A stretch of DNA of 56,711 nucleotides from Roseovarius sp. TE539. Its GTDB lineage: Bacteria > Pseudomonadota > Alphaproteobacteria > Rhodobacterales > Rhodobacteraceae. The DNA is taken from assembly GCF_003298505.1 (NCBI RefSeq), contig NZ_QNGB01000004.1, forward strand, positions 165,001-221,711, given 5' to 3'. Position numbers and translations under genes: made by a program. The notes beneath the pieces are model-generated. The model saw only the letters and a program-made list of their open reading frames with translations. It had not been told where the DNA came from and searched no databases. Positions within the stretch are counted from its first letter, which is position 1; every line of letters begins with the position of its first letter. Of this stretch, positions 21,559 through 28,852 are shown piece by piece.

Positions 21559-22020
21559 TCAGATGGGCGATCGACCTTCAAGCCAAGGCTGTAGGATGTA
21601 CAGCCAGAAGAGATATATCAGGGCGAAACCGATGGCCAATTTCAGCGCCCAGTAGCCAAGCCGGATAGCGATGTAGATCGCAGGGATGATAGCGTAGCCG
21701 ATCACTCCCCCGATACCTGCCACCGCAGTGGCAGACAAATCGCCGATTGTGAGGTTTCCATTGGTGCTAGACAGATAGCCAAGGATTGCGCCGAGAATGG
21801 CAAGACCAAAGAAAACAGAGCGCGGAATACCGAAATAGACATTCGCAATTGCCCTTTCGATCCCATCCGGCCCGGAAGAGGTCGAGGATGGAGCGCTGGC
21901 TGTTTCTTCGATACGCCGCTTATGAAAATCCTCCATTGCCTTGAGCTGGCCGGTGCCGATGTCAGTTGCGACACCTGTACCCAGATACGTATCCATATTG
22001 CGGTCTGATTCTGAAGACAC
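21559..22020 (-). CDS. Hypothetical membrane protein, first gene of TNT operon
   Basis: 153 residues from GTG 22020 (GGGGGA upstream; an ATG at 21996 is the alternative start). An N-terminal soluble part (about 65 residues) is followed by three hydrophobic segments: SVFFGLAILGAILGYL, AVAGIGGVIGYAIIPAIYIAI and LKLAIGFALIYLFWLYIL. No known family. It is 41 bp before the toxin in the same direction; it could anchor or export the toxin, or be an inner-membrane immunity factor. Confidence 0.65.
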   Translation of the reverse strand: MSSESDRNMDTYLGTGVATDIGTGQLKAMEDFHKRRIEETASAPSSTSSGPDGIERAIANVYFGIPRSVFFGLAILGAILGYLSSTNGNLTIGDLSATAVAGIGGVIGYAIIPAIYIAIRLGYWALKLAIGFALIYLFWLYILQPWLEGRSPI

Positions 22021-22260
22021 GGCGTAATCCCCCTGCTTATCGCGTTCGTTACGGCAAAATATCGCTGCACTAGCTACGCTTCATACCACAGATTTGCACA
22101 TTTTTCACTGCAGAGCGGGTTTCGCATGCCTTCACGGCGGCGCGCAGGGCAAGTACGTGCATCGGGATGGTCGCCACGATCAAACGCGGCGCTACCGTCC
22201 AATAACTCCTGATGGCCAAAGCCTGTCGCTGTCGCGAATTCTGCAAAAACGCCTGCAATG

Positions 22261-22593
22261 CTAGTCGTCGCTTTCGAGCAGCCGCAGCGTCACCCGATCT
22301 TCCAGCAATTCCACAAGTTCCGGATCACCGCGCTCATACTCGTCAGGGATATGCAGCGTGACGATCATGTTGTCAGGCGGGCGCTGCTTGAATTTCTTCC
22401 GGATGCGTTCGCGGTGATGGGTTTCCATCGCGAATATCATGTCGGCGGAAGCGACCAGTTCCTTGGTCAGCGGGCGCGGCGCTTCGGGCGACGTTCCCGC
22501 CGATATCGCTTCGATGCCCGGATAATCCCGGAAGACATCTTCAGCCGTCGGGCTCCTTAGCTTGTTGGCGGTGCAAACGAACAGGATACGCAT
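22261..22593 (-). CDS. Low-molecular-weight protein tyrosine phosphatase-like protein
   Basis: 110 residues. The P-loop is VCTANKLRSPTAE: Cys7-x5-Arg13-Ser14, as in LMW-PTPs. A later stretch HIPDEYERGDPEL takes the place of the DPY acid loop, with Asp and Tyr present. Shorter than classical members (about 150), as in a known compact subgroup. It removes phosphate from phosphotyrosine or a small substrate. No Shine-Dalgarno visible. Same direction as the TNT operon, but 240 bp upstream, so probably separate. Confidence 0.8.
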   Translation of the reverse strand: MRILFVCTANKLRSPTAEDVFRDYPGIEAISAGTSPEAPRPLTKELVASADMIFAMETHHRERIRKKFKQRPPDNMIVTLHIPDEYERGDPELVELLEDRVTLRLLESDD

Positions 22594-22785
22594 GGCGGCA
22601 GTTTAGCAAGCCATGTGCGGTTGCGCAGCGCAAAATTTCATCCGGCGTATTTTGAAAGCCTCGGCCTATCCGCAGTACGGAGCGCGGCCTTCCGGCGTGT
22701 CCTGATCCCGCCATTTATATCAAGCGCGCCTGACCGTGGCGGTTTCGGGTTTCGCGCGGCATCAGTCGTCATCGTCTCCTCCCAT

Positions 22786-22994
22786 TGGTAGCCGCCCGCA
22801 TTGCCAGACCGTGCTGGAAGCTGGCGCATAACGCGGGGCTGATGGCCGCAACTTGCTTTGTCGGCTCCCCCGTTTCCTTCGCTGCGCTCCGTCACGGTCC
22901 CCCCAACAAAGCGTTGCAGCCGCCCCGACGCATGCGCCGGTCGCATCCGCATCGGCTGGCATGGGGCTGGCCCAATTCAAAAAGGAGACTTGAA
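22786..22994 (+). ncRNA. Structured leader upstream of the DUF2958 operon (copy 1)
   Basis: GCAAC-TT-GCTTTGT (22848-22861) pairs with ACAAAGC-GTTGC (22906-22917), a 12-bp stem. Near its 3' end, 22935-22987 contains GCATCGGCTGGCATGGGG and CTGGCCC, then CAATTCAA and AAAGGAG. That 3' part recurs almost unchanged before the gene at 25692. The rest of 22594-22785 shows no gene. Likely a regulatory 5' UTR. Confidence 0.45.
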
Positions 22995-23231
22995 ATGACG
23001 ACTGAACACGAAACCCAGGATCAAACCAAATCCGCAGGCGCGCGCCCGAAATTCCGGGCATGGCTGGTGCAGGACACGCCGGAAGGCGAAGCGCACTGGA
23101 CCGAGCTTTCCGGCCTGTGGCCGACCAAATCCGGCACCGGCTTCAAGGGCGCGCTGCGCACGCCGCTGGCCGCTACCGAAGGCCGCCTGGTGATCCTGCC
23201 CGCCACCTTCAAACCTGGCAAGGAGGGCTGA
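22995..23231 (+). CDS. Small hypothetical protein of mobile element
   Basis: 78 residues from ATG 22995 (AAAGGAG upstream): an acidic/polar N-terminus, then FRAWLVQDTPEGEAHWTELSG and a C-terminal region ending FKPGKEG. It resembles small single-domain proteins typical of alphaproteobacterial conjugative elements next to DUF2958; function unknown. First gene of a five-gene set with 4-nt overlaps downstream. Confidence 0.7.
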   Translation: MTTEHETQDQTKSAGARPKFRAWLVQDTPEGEAHWTELSGLWPTKSGTGFKGALRTPLAATEGRLVILPATFKPGKEG

Positions 23232-23235
23232 TCCG

Positions 23236-23595
23236 ATGAAGCTACTTCTTACCGAACATACCAAGAAGCTCATCGAGCACGGTCGCGCGACAAGCGCGGC
23301 CCAGCTCGAAGGACTAGACGAGCCCGACCACATGCCGGTGGTCAAGCTCTTCACCCCGGACGCCAACTGCACCTGGCTGATTTCAGAGCTCGATCCCGAC
23401 GATCCCGATCTCGCCTTCGGTCTGTGCGACCTCGGCTTCGGCTGCCCCGAACTCGGCAGTGTGCGCATCAGCGAGATCGAATCCGTGCGCGGCGCGCTCG
23501 GCCTTCCTGCCGAACGCGACCGGCACTTCCGTCCGGAGCGCAGCCTTTCGGCCTACGCCGATCTGGCCCGCAAGAATGGGAGGATTGTCGCATGA
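23236..23595 (+). CDS. DUF2958 domain protein
   Basis: 119 residues beginning MKLLLTEHTKKLIEHG and containing PVVKLFTPDANCTWLISELDPDDPDLAFGLCDLGFGCPELG (read in parts), the DUF2958 signature in which acidic residues and the aspartate/cysteine pattern are conserved. DUF2958 proteins are near-universal passengers of conjugative elements and their role is unknown. Its stop overlaps the next start (ATGA). Confidence 0.85.
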   Translation: MKLLLTEHTKKLIEHGRATSAAQLEGLDEPDHMPVVKLFTPDANCTWLISELDPDDPDLAFGLCDLGFGCPELGSVRISEIESVRGALGLPAERDRHFRPERSLSAYADLARKNGRIVA

Positions 23596-23822
23596 ATACG
23601 CATATCACAGACAGCCACGTCAGCGCCTTTGAGGCGCTGACATCGGGCAGGTACAACAACTTCGCCTTGTTCTCCTGTCAGGTGAACGGAGAGCCCGCCG
23701 CTGCGATCGTTGCACTCACGCCTGACGGCGATGAGCTCACGATCACGCCGCTCTTTGTCAGCGTCACGCCGGACATGATCCTGACCGATCATGACGGCGT
23801 GCCTGCGGGAGGTGCGCCATGA
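23592..23822 (+). CDS. Small hypothetical protein of DUF2958 operon
   Basis: 76 residues from ATG 23592 (MNTHITDSHVSAFEALTSG...), overlapping DUF2958 by ATGA and the next gene likewise. The stretch FALFSCQVNGEPAAAIVAL then PLFVSVTPDMIL is a compact alpha/beta fold typical of element-borne proteins that predict no enzyme. Function unknown. Confidence 0.7.
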   Translation: MNTHITDSHVSAFEALTSGRYNNFALFSCQVNGEPAAAIVALTPDGDELTITPLFVSVTPDMILTDHDGVPAGGAP

Positions 23823-24049
23823 GCTACGAAGTCCAGACTTTCACGCTTTGCGATGGCTGGGTGAACACCTGGCGCATCGAGCACCATGACGGAACGGTCG
23901 AATACGAGACATTCGCAACCCGTGCCGAAGCGCAGGCGGCTTTGGATGAGTCCCTGGACGACCTCTGGGACGAAATCACCGCCGGTCAAACGCACCCTGA
24001 AGCATTCGATACTGATCGATACCGCGTGGCGAAGGTAGGTGCGCCATGA
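23819..24049 (+). CDS. Small hypothetical protein of DUF2958 operon
   Basis: 76 residues (MSYEVQTFTLCDGWVNTWR...), with 4-nt overlaps on both sides. The pattern W-R-x-E-x-x-D-G-x-x-x-Y-x-T-F-x-x-x-x-E-A is that of short single-domain proteins also seen elsewhere in conjugative elements. Function unknown; the tight overlaps show coexpression. Confidence 0.7.
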   Translation: MSYEVQTFTLCDGWVNTWRIEHHDGTVEYETFATRAEAQAALDESLDDLWDEITAGQTHPEAFDTDRYRVAKVGAP

Positions 24050-24345
24050 GCAGCACCTACCAAAGTTTCCGCATCGAGTGGCAGGGTATCCGCATCGAAA
24101 TCCGCTGGGCGCCGAACTGGACGAATTCGTCCAAGTACCCGGTCGCCCATCTCGAACTCATCAGTGACGGGCGGGTAAAACTGCCCGTCACCGAGACCGG
24201 CTACCGCTCGCACTTCACCAGCCGCGAGGCCGTCGAAGAACACGGCGGCCCTGTCGCGTTCGCAATCGCCTGGCTCGATCATGAGGCGCAAAGTGAAACG
24301 TGGCAATGCCACGTGGATCAGGGCAAGCAGCTCAGCCTGTTCTGA
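24046..24345 (+). CDS. Small hypothetical protein, last of DUF2958 operon
   Basis: 99 residues (MSSTYQSFRIEWQGIRIEIRW...). Beta-rich N-terminus, then SREAVEEHGGPVAFAIAWLDHEA and the C-terminal tail QLSLF. The family occurs near ArdC/DUF2958 modules (from memory). A terminator-like hairpin follows immediately. Function unknown. Confidence 0.7.
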   Translation: MSSTYQSFRIEWQGIRIEIRWAPNWTNSSKYPVAHLELISDGRVKLPVTETGYRSHFTSREAVEEHGGPVAFAIAWLDHEAQSETWQCHVDQGKQLSLF

Positions 24346-24362
24346 TGGCTCGCTTCGAGCCT

Positions 24363-24392
24363 GCCCTGTCGTTTGAAAAACGGCAGGGCTTG
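24363..24392 (+). terminator. Terminator hairpin after the DUF2958 operon
   Basis: GCCCTG-T-CGTTT (24363-24374), loop GAA, AAACG-G-CAGGGC (24378-24389): 12 bp including one T:G wobble, followed by a weak T-tract. Placed directly after the last gene of the operon. Confidence 0.6.
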
Positions 24393-24450
24393 TCCTTAGA
24401 TTGCCTGCAGCGTTTGATGACGATAAACGGAAATAGAGTGCGGGATTTCA

Positions 24451-25248
24451 ATGACCAATTCACCGACCATCGATGACAAGGAGCGGGAGACTATCCGCTG
24501 GAGGCTGCAGCAATATCAGCGGCGTCACGGCGACATGGGAGTACCCAAACTCTACCAGCACATGCAGTATTACCTGCGCGAGAGCAATATCGACCTGTTC
24601 CATCTTGACCTGCGTTCGCTGCAACGCTTCATCCGCAATGAAGTGCGCACGGCCGATGAGAAGGTCGTGCGCTATCGAAAGTTTCTGGAAATCGTGTTTC
24701 CGAAATCCGACGGATTTAGTGAGGCCTTCGTCGCCCTTCTGCGCGAGAAGATGATCTTCCCGGTTTCCATTGGCTTCGGCGCAGAGACTGTTCCCTTCGA
24801 TACGCATTACTGGCCCAAGCCACTTATCGATTACCAGGGCGTCTATGACGTGGATTATGCTGCATACGGCAATGCTCTTCCTGATCCGAACCGCGCAAGT
24901 GATGCAAAATGTCTGCTTCTCCCGGGAGCTAGCGAACACGCGCTGCGCGTCTCTCGCATCACGCGCTACGACGGTAAGGATCGCGAAGGCAGCAAAGAGC
25001 CAGAATATCTGCCTGACGTCTCAAGCATCGCCTGTATGAAATGCGGCAGAGGTCAGTTCTTGCTGGCATCGGTCGGGTTTGAGAACGTGGAATTCACGTT
25101 ACTTCGCGACACGACACCCGAGGATGCCGGTTTCCAAACAGTTCTGACAGGACATTGCTTCCATACTGTCGCGCCAGAGGCAGGTCATGACGGAATCCTG
25201 AGCGTGCGCTTTACCAAGACAGACGGACCCGAGTTCCCGAGGGACTAA
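24451..25248 (+). CDS. Hypothetical protein, possible regulator
   Basis: 265 residues (MTNSPTIDDKERETIRWRLQQY...). The N-terminal 100 residues are helical with a likely helix-turn-helix (RSLQRFIRNEV; DEKVVRYRKFLEIVF), resembling proteins that pair a DNA-binding head with a C-terminal beta-rich sensing part (about 130-260). No known domain recognised. It sits alone between the DUF2958 operon and a structured leader. A role in controlling element genes is inference. Confidence 0.65.
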   Translation: MTNSPTIDDKERETIRWRLQQYQRRHGDMGVPKLYQHMQYYLRESNIDLFHLDLRSLQRFIRNEVRTADEKVVRYRKFLEIVFPKSDGFSEAFVALLREKMIFPVSIGFGAETVPFDTHYWPKPLIDYQGVYDVDYAAYGNALPDPNRASDAKCLLLPGASEHALRVSRITRYDGKDREGSKEPEYLPDVSSIACMKCGRGQFLLASVGFENVEFTLLRDTTPEDAGFQTVLTGHCFHTVAPEAGHDGILSVRFTKTDGPEFPRD

Positions 25249-25691
25249 TTGCAGGCTCAACACGGGATGCGGAGCCAGCACGAAGCGCGCAGTGATGCGT
25301 GGCAACCCCGCGTCGAACAGAACAAACAGCTCAGTTTTGTTTTGAGGCGAACGGGAGCAGCCGCTGGGTCGAGAATTTGGGTAAAAGCAGCGGCTGCTCC
25401 GGGAACGGGTCAAGGTTGATGAATCGACATTACCATGCCGCTGGTTAACAATTTCTGAACGCCTTAACGTAAATCGCCGCGTTTCCCATGTTCCTTCGCA
25501 TGGAACGGCCAGCCCCTCACCAGACGACGCGCAAGGTTGGCTTCGGTGCCGTCCGCCGTCAAGGCATCCACCCGTTTCCACCTTCGGCGGACCCTCGGGC
25601 GGAGCCTCCTTGACAACCGACGACTCCTCCGCCGGTCACCTCTCGCATCGGCTGGCAAGGGGCTGGCCTCAATTTAACAAAGGAACTTATC
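25249..25691 (+). ncRNA. Structured leader upstream of the 120-residue gene (copy 2)
   Basis: GGCCAGCCCCT (25507-25517) and AGGGGCTGGCC (25658-25668) are perfect complements enclosing an inner stem GTCAAGG (25558-25564) / CCTTGAC (25608-25614). The 3' end (25630-25685) repeats leader copy 1 closely, including GCATCGGCTGGCA and CAATTTAA before the ribosome-binding site. Upstream, GCAGGCTCAACACGGGATGC at 25251 has a degenerate copy at 26282. No gene in the interval. Confidence 0.45.
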
Positions 25692-26054
25692 ATGAAACTT
25701 CACATCTATGCATTTATCAGCAAACCCGACGACAGCGCCGGTGTGGACTGCCCGGTTCCCGCCAGTCGCCAGATTGCGCATTGGTGCAACCATCCTTCCC
25801 TGTTTAACTATTTCGAGTCAGTCTATCTCTGGTTCGGCGGAGAGAAGGATTTGTTCCGCGACGCAGCCTTCCGTCTGCCGCAGTGCAAACTCGACGAGTT
25901 CGAGGAAATGGTGACAAACGGAAATCTCCCGCGCAATATCGACTGGCTTTACGGAGATGCTGATCTGGCAGCCGCAGAGACCTACGAGCGATTCATCAGA
26001 CACGCACGGAAGGCGATGAGCAAGGGCTGGGAAGTCTACATAAGAGCGGCATAG
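25692..26054 (+). CDS. Hypothetical protein of mobile element
   Basis: 120 residues (MKLHIYAFISKPDDSAGVDC...). Mixed alpha/beta with aromatic-rich helices (HPSLFNYFESVYLWFGGEKD). Preceded by AAAGGAA and followed by an excellent terminator, so it forms a one-gene unit behind the structured leader. No recognised family; by arrangement a mobile-element housekeeping protein. Confidence 0.65.
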   Translation: MKLHIYAFISKPDDSAGVDCPVPASRQIAHWCNHPSLFNYFESVYLWFGGEKDLFRDAAFRLPQCKLDEFEEMVTNGNLPRNIDWLYGDADLAAAETYERFIRHARKAMSKGWEVYIRAA

Positions 26055-26071
26055 ATCAGCCTCGCAGCAAG

Positions 26072-26103
26072 AAGCCTCTACGGGAAACCGTAGAGGCTTT
26101 TTT
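26072..26103 (+). terminator. Rho-independent terminator
   Basis: AAGCCTCTACGG - GAAA - CCGTAGAGGCTT: a perfect 12-bp stem with a GNRA tetraloop, followed by TTTTT. Right after the 120-residue gene. Confidence 0.9.
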
Positions 26104-26371
26104 CATGTCCGGATTTGCCTGATCGGCAAGGATCGGGACGGTGGCCCGCTTGGTGCGCGCCTGTCCGTCCCGATCCGTTTCAACCCGCGAAGCCAGCGAT
26201 CCCAACAGCGCGAGAGAGGCGTGTCCAACTCTTGTCCTCTCGCAAAATCTGCGGTAAAAACGACTGTAAATCAAAGGGATCGCAGGCTCAGCGCGGAATG
26301 CGGAGCAGGTGTTAAGAATTCCCTAATATTGCCCCCGTAAAATAGAAATCATAGGTCGTTTGTGAGCGATA

Positions 26372-26738
26372 CAAGATGTGCGCGGTGACACCGCGCCATC
26401 TTGGGAAGGGGGCTCAAGAGCCGCCCCCGTTCCATCCCCCGCTCGTGTGGCGAGACCGCGAGGAGACGAATCGTCCCCCCATGGCACGCCACAGCAGCAT
26501 TTCGGTGCTGCACCACGACCAAAGAGCCTTCGTGCCCTTTGGAAACCAGAGCAGGAGATTTCGCTCTCCTGCACCATCGACCGGAGCTTGGGAGACATGC
26601 CTCTCCCATCCGGACTGAACCCATGCACCAGGGCAATTCACGCCCTGGACGGCGACCAAAAGGGAGATGTCGGCTCTCCTCTTGGAACTCCATCGACCAA
26701 CATTTCGGTGTTGGATCACGAGCAGGAAGCGGTCCTGC
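26372..26738 (+). ncRNA. Array of about ten consecutive hairpins upstream of mobC (candidate structured RNA or oriT region)
   Basis: Successive perfect or near-perfect stems: 26372-26403 (13 bp, one bulge), 26408-26426, 26494-26511 (GCAGCA-TTTCGG-TGCTGC), 26519-26542, 26551-26572 (8 bp, loop TTTCGC), 26581-26613 (double stem), 26628-26648 (CCAGGGC/GCCCTGG), 26656-26685, 26697-26714 (CCAACA-TTTCGG-TGTTGG), 26722-26738. Linkers start with A and mostly end CGA (ACCACGA, ACCATCGA, ACGGCGA, ATCACGA). The two TTTCGG hairpins differ in the stem by paired changes. The array ends 40 nt before the mobC ATG. I infer a structured leader RNA or part of the transfer origin. Confidence 0.6.
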
Positions 26739-26777
26739 AACCGGAGGCATCCAAGGGGCGAAACGCAGGAATACGCT

Positions 26778-27125
26778 ATGGCTGGCAGTGAAACCAGACA
26801 GCGCCCGGTCATCCTGAAGGCGCGCTTTACCGAGCAGGAAGCTACGCTCGTAAAGCAGCAAGCCGATGCTGCCGGTCTGTCTGTATCCGCCCTGATCCGT
26901 TTCGCTCTTCTCGATCAAAAGCCGGTTCGTGCCTCCCGCACGCCGCCGCTTGATCGCGAGATGGCCGCGCGGTTGCTGGCAGCGCTCGGGCCGATGGCGT
27001 GCGCCATGCGCGCCGCTGCCGAGGCCGGTGATCTCGATCAGCTTTACGATACCGTCGAGGCCGCGCAGCGCGATCTTTCCGAACTGCGTGTGGCGCTGTT
27101 CACCTCGCTCGGGAGGACGCCATGA
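26778..27125 (+). CDS. MobC-like mobilization accessory protein (ribbon-helix-helix)
   Basis: 115 residues from ATG 26778. The N-terminus (RPVILKARFTEQEATLVKQQADAAGLSVSALIRFALLD) is a ribbon-helix-helix of the MobC/plasmid mobilization relaxosome type; the C-terminal half is helical. It would bind the transfer origin and help the relaxase nick. Its stop overlaps the relaxase start (ATGA). The open frame extends upstream through the hairpin array, but the family start is at 26778. Confidence 0.82.
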   Translation: MAGSETRQRPVILKARFTEQEATLVKQQADAAGLSVSALIRFALLDQKPVRASRTPPLDREMAARLLAALGPMACAMRAAAEAGDLDQLYDTVEAAQRDLSELRVALFTSLGRTP

Positions 27126-28750
27126 TCCTCAAAGGCAGCGCCCGCGCGAACGGCACCGATCTTGCCACCCATCTCATGAACGGCTACGACAACGAGCGCG
27201 CCGAGCTTGGCGAAGTGCGCGGCACTATCGCGGATGATCTGCATGGCGCTTTCGCCGAAATCGAGCTGATCGCCACCGGCACGCGCGCGCAAAAGCCGCT
27301 CTTTTCCCTGTCCATCAATCCCCATGAGGCACTGACGCGCGAGCAGTATTTCGAGGCGATCGATGCCATCGAAAAACGGCTGGGGTTTGACGGGCAGCCG
27401 CGCGCTGTCGTCTTCCATGAAAAGGAAGGTCGCGAGCATGCCCATGTCGTCTGGTCGCGCATCGATGCCGCCGAGATGAAAGCGATCCCGGACTCGTTCT
27501 ACAAGGCCAAGCTCTGCGATATGGCGATCATCCTGGCCGAGAAATTCGGGCACAATCTGCCCGAAGGGCTCAAAGCCTGGAAAGAGAAAAACCGTCAGTT
27601 TGACGATAAGCTTGAGCCCACGCTCGGCGAAACCGCCAACGCAAAGAAGACCGGCATCACGCCCGAGCAGCGCCGCGAAGAAGTCACGGCTGCTTACGCG
27701 CAGGCGGACAGTGCCGCCGCCTTTGTGAACGCGCTCGAAGAGAAAGGCTATGTGCTCGCCAAGGGCGATAGCCGCGCCTTTGTCATCGTCGATAAATTCG
27801 GCGATGTGCACAGCCTGTCGCGCTACGTCAAAGGCGTTCGTGCCAAGGAGATCAAGGCACGGCTGGCCGGTCTCGACATGGCCGCTCTGCCGAATGTTGC
27901 GCAGGCGCAGGAGCAAGCCAAAGCGCGGCTTGCGGCGCAAGAAGAACGCCTGCGTGAGCAGCAGGACGTGCAGCATGATCGTCAGCATGATGATCATGGG
28001 CAGGAGCGCCGTGATCGGGATGATCATGGTGGTGATCGGCATGGTGATGATGATCGCGCTGCCCGCAGCATCGATCAGAAACGTACCGCCATGGAAGCGC
28101 GGCAGCGCGAGCGCAGGCTGGAATTCGTGCAGGCCGAGCAGGCGGTGCTGACGCGTCACCAGGATGAAAAACTTGCGCTTGATGCTGCGCAAAAGGCTGA
28201 GAGCGGCGGGCTTTTGTTCCGCATGCGCGCGCGGGTCGCCGATCTGATTTCAGAGCGTCCGGCGCTGCGTTCCGTGCTCGGTCACATCACCGAGAAAGCC
28301 GGTCTTGATCCGCGTGACCGGCATCGCCTGGAACAGCAGGCGCTTGCCCGGCGGCATGCACGCGAGCGCGTTGCCTTGGCCGGTCGTAAGCGCGCGATCG
28401 AGAAAATCGAAAAGCGCGAGCGCGCGTCGCTTGAGCGCGATCTTAAGCGGGAAATGCTGCAGCGGATGGTGCAGCAGGAGCAGCTACGTGCTGCAGCAAA
28501 GGCGGAAGGGCTGGGTGCCCGCGAAGCTGCCGACATCCTGCGAACCGATCCGCGCCTTCTCGAAGAATACGCCTTCCAGGACGAGTTCAATCACGAAGCT
28601 GCCGGTGATCATCACTACGACGATGATGATCATGGCGGTGATGATGACGGCGGTCATAAGAAGAAGCGGAGCTGGAAACAGCGCGCGAAAGACAAAGGCA
28701 TCAAGCAAGGGCGCGGTCGCGGCGGATATGGCTATCGGCGTGGGGATTGA
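27122..28750 (+). CDS. Relaxase / mobilization nuclease
   Basis: 542 residues. The N-terminal relaxase domain (about 1-170) has a candidate catalytic Tyr22 (GYDNER) and the metal-binding triad His99 ... His106-x-His108 (EGREHAHVVWSRID). A long helical coiled region follows, then two unusual His/Asp-rich tracts (about 282-310 and 493-518) and a basic Arg/Gly tail (KQGRGRGGYGYRRGD). It nicks one strand at oriT and pilots it to the coupling protein. It resembles the large relaxases of alphaproteobacterial mobilizable elements. The His/Asp tracts are not part of the catalytic fold and may bind metal. Confidence 0.88.
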   Translation: MILKGSARANGTDLATHLMNGYDNERAELGEVRGTIADDLHGAFAEIELIATGTRAQKPLFSLSINPHEALTREQYFEAIDAIEKRLGFDGQPRAVVFHEKEGREHAHVVWSRIDAAEMKAIPDSFYKAKLCDMAIILAEKFGHNLPEGLKAWKEKNRQFDDKLEPTLGETANAKKTGITPEQRREEVTAAYAQADSAAAFVNALEEKGYVLAKGDSRAFVIVDKFGDVHSLSRYVKGVRAKEIKARLAGLDMAALPNVAQAQEQAKARLAAQEERLREQQDVQHDRQHDDHGQERRDRDDHGGDRHGDDDRAARSIDQKRTAMEARQRERRLEFVQAEQAVLTRHQDEKLALDAAQKAESGGLLFRMRARVADLISERPALRSVLGHITEKAGLDPRDRHRLEQQALARRHARERVALAGRKRAIEKIEKRERASLERDLKREMLQRMVQQEQLRAAAKAEGLGAREAADILRTDPRLLEEYAFQDEFNHEAAGDHHYDDDDHGGDDDGGHKKKRSWKQRAKDKGIKQGRGRGGYGYRRGD

Positions 28751-28760
28751 GCTCGGTGAT

Positions 28761-28826
28761 CGACGAAAAATGGTCACCGACGTCGAAAAATGTTCACACA
28801 ATACAGGCGCGGTCGAAAACCTTTCA
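28761..28826 (-). repeat. IS21-family-like terminal repeats (relic end)
   Basis: Three copies of a 16-nt motif at 28761-28776, 28781-28796 and 28811-28826 (plus strand CGACGAAAAATGGTCA, CGTCGAAAAATGTTCA, GGTCGAAAACCTTTCA). Read on the minus strand they give TGAAAGG..., TGAACAT... and TGACCAT.... Multiple spaced repeats of this form mark the ends of IS21-family elements. No istA/istB is nearby, so this is a solo end left by deletion or excision, or a similar-looking repeat. Confidence 0.4.
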
Positions 28827-28852
28827 CAGCATTTCTGCCCGCCTGGTGAGCC

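Noticed and set aside
22070..22258. 62-codon minus-strand frame directly after the phosphatase gene
   Set aside because: No ribosome-binding site, no overlap and no recognisable features; its start 2 nt after the phosphatase stop could be chance.
26372..26738. CRISPR array
   Set aside because: The repeats are hairpins of different sequence and length without constant repeat or spacer spacing, and no cas genes are near.
27044..28192. A 382-codon open frame opposite the relaxase
   Set aside because: Antisense to a gene with clear relaxase motifs; low-complexity Ile/Met-rich stretch is the complement of the His/Asp tract.
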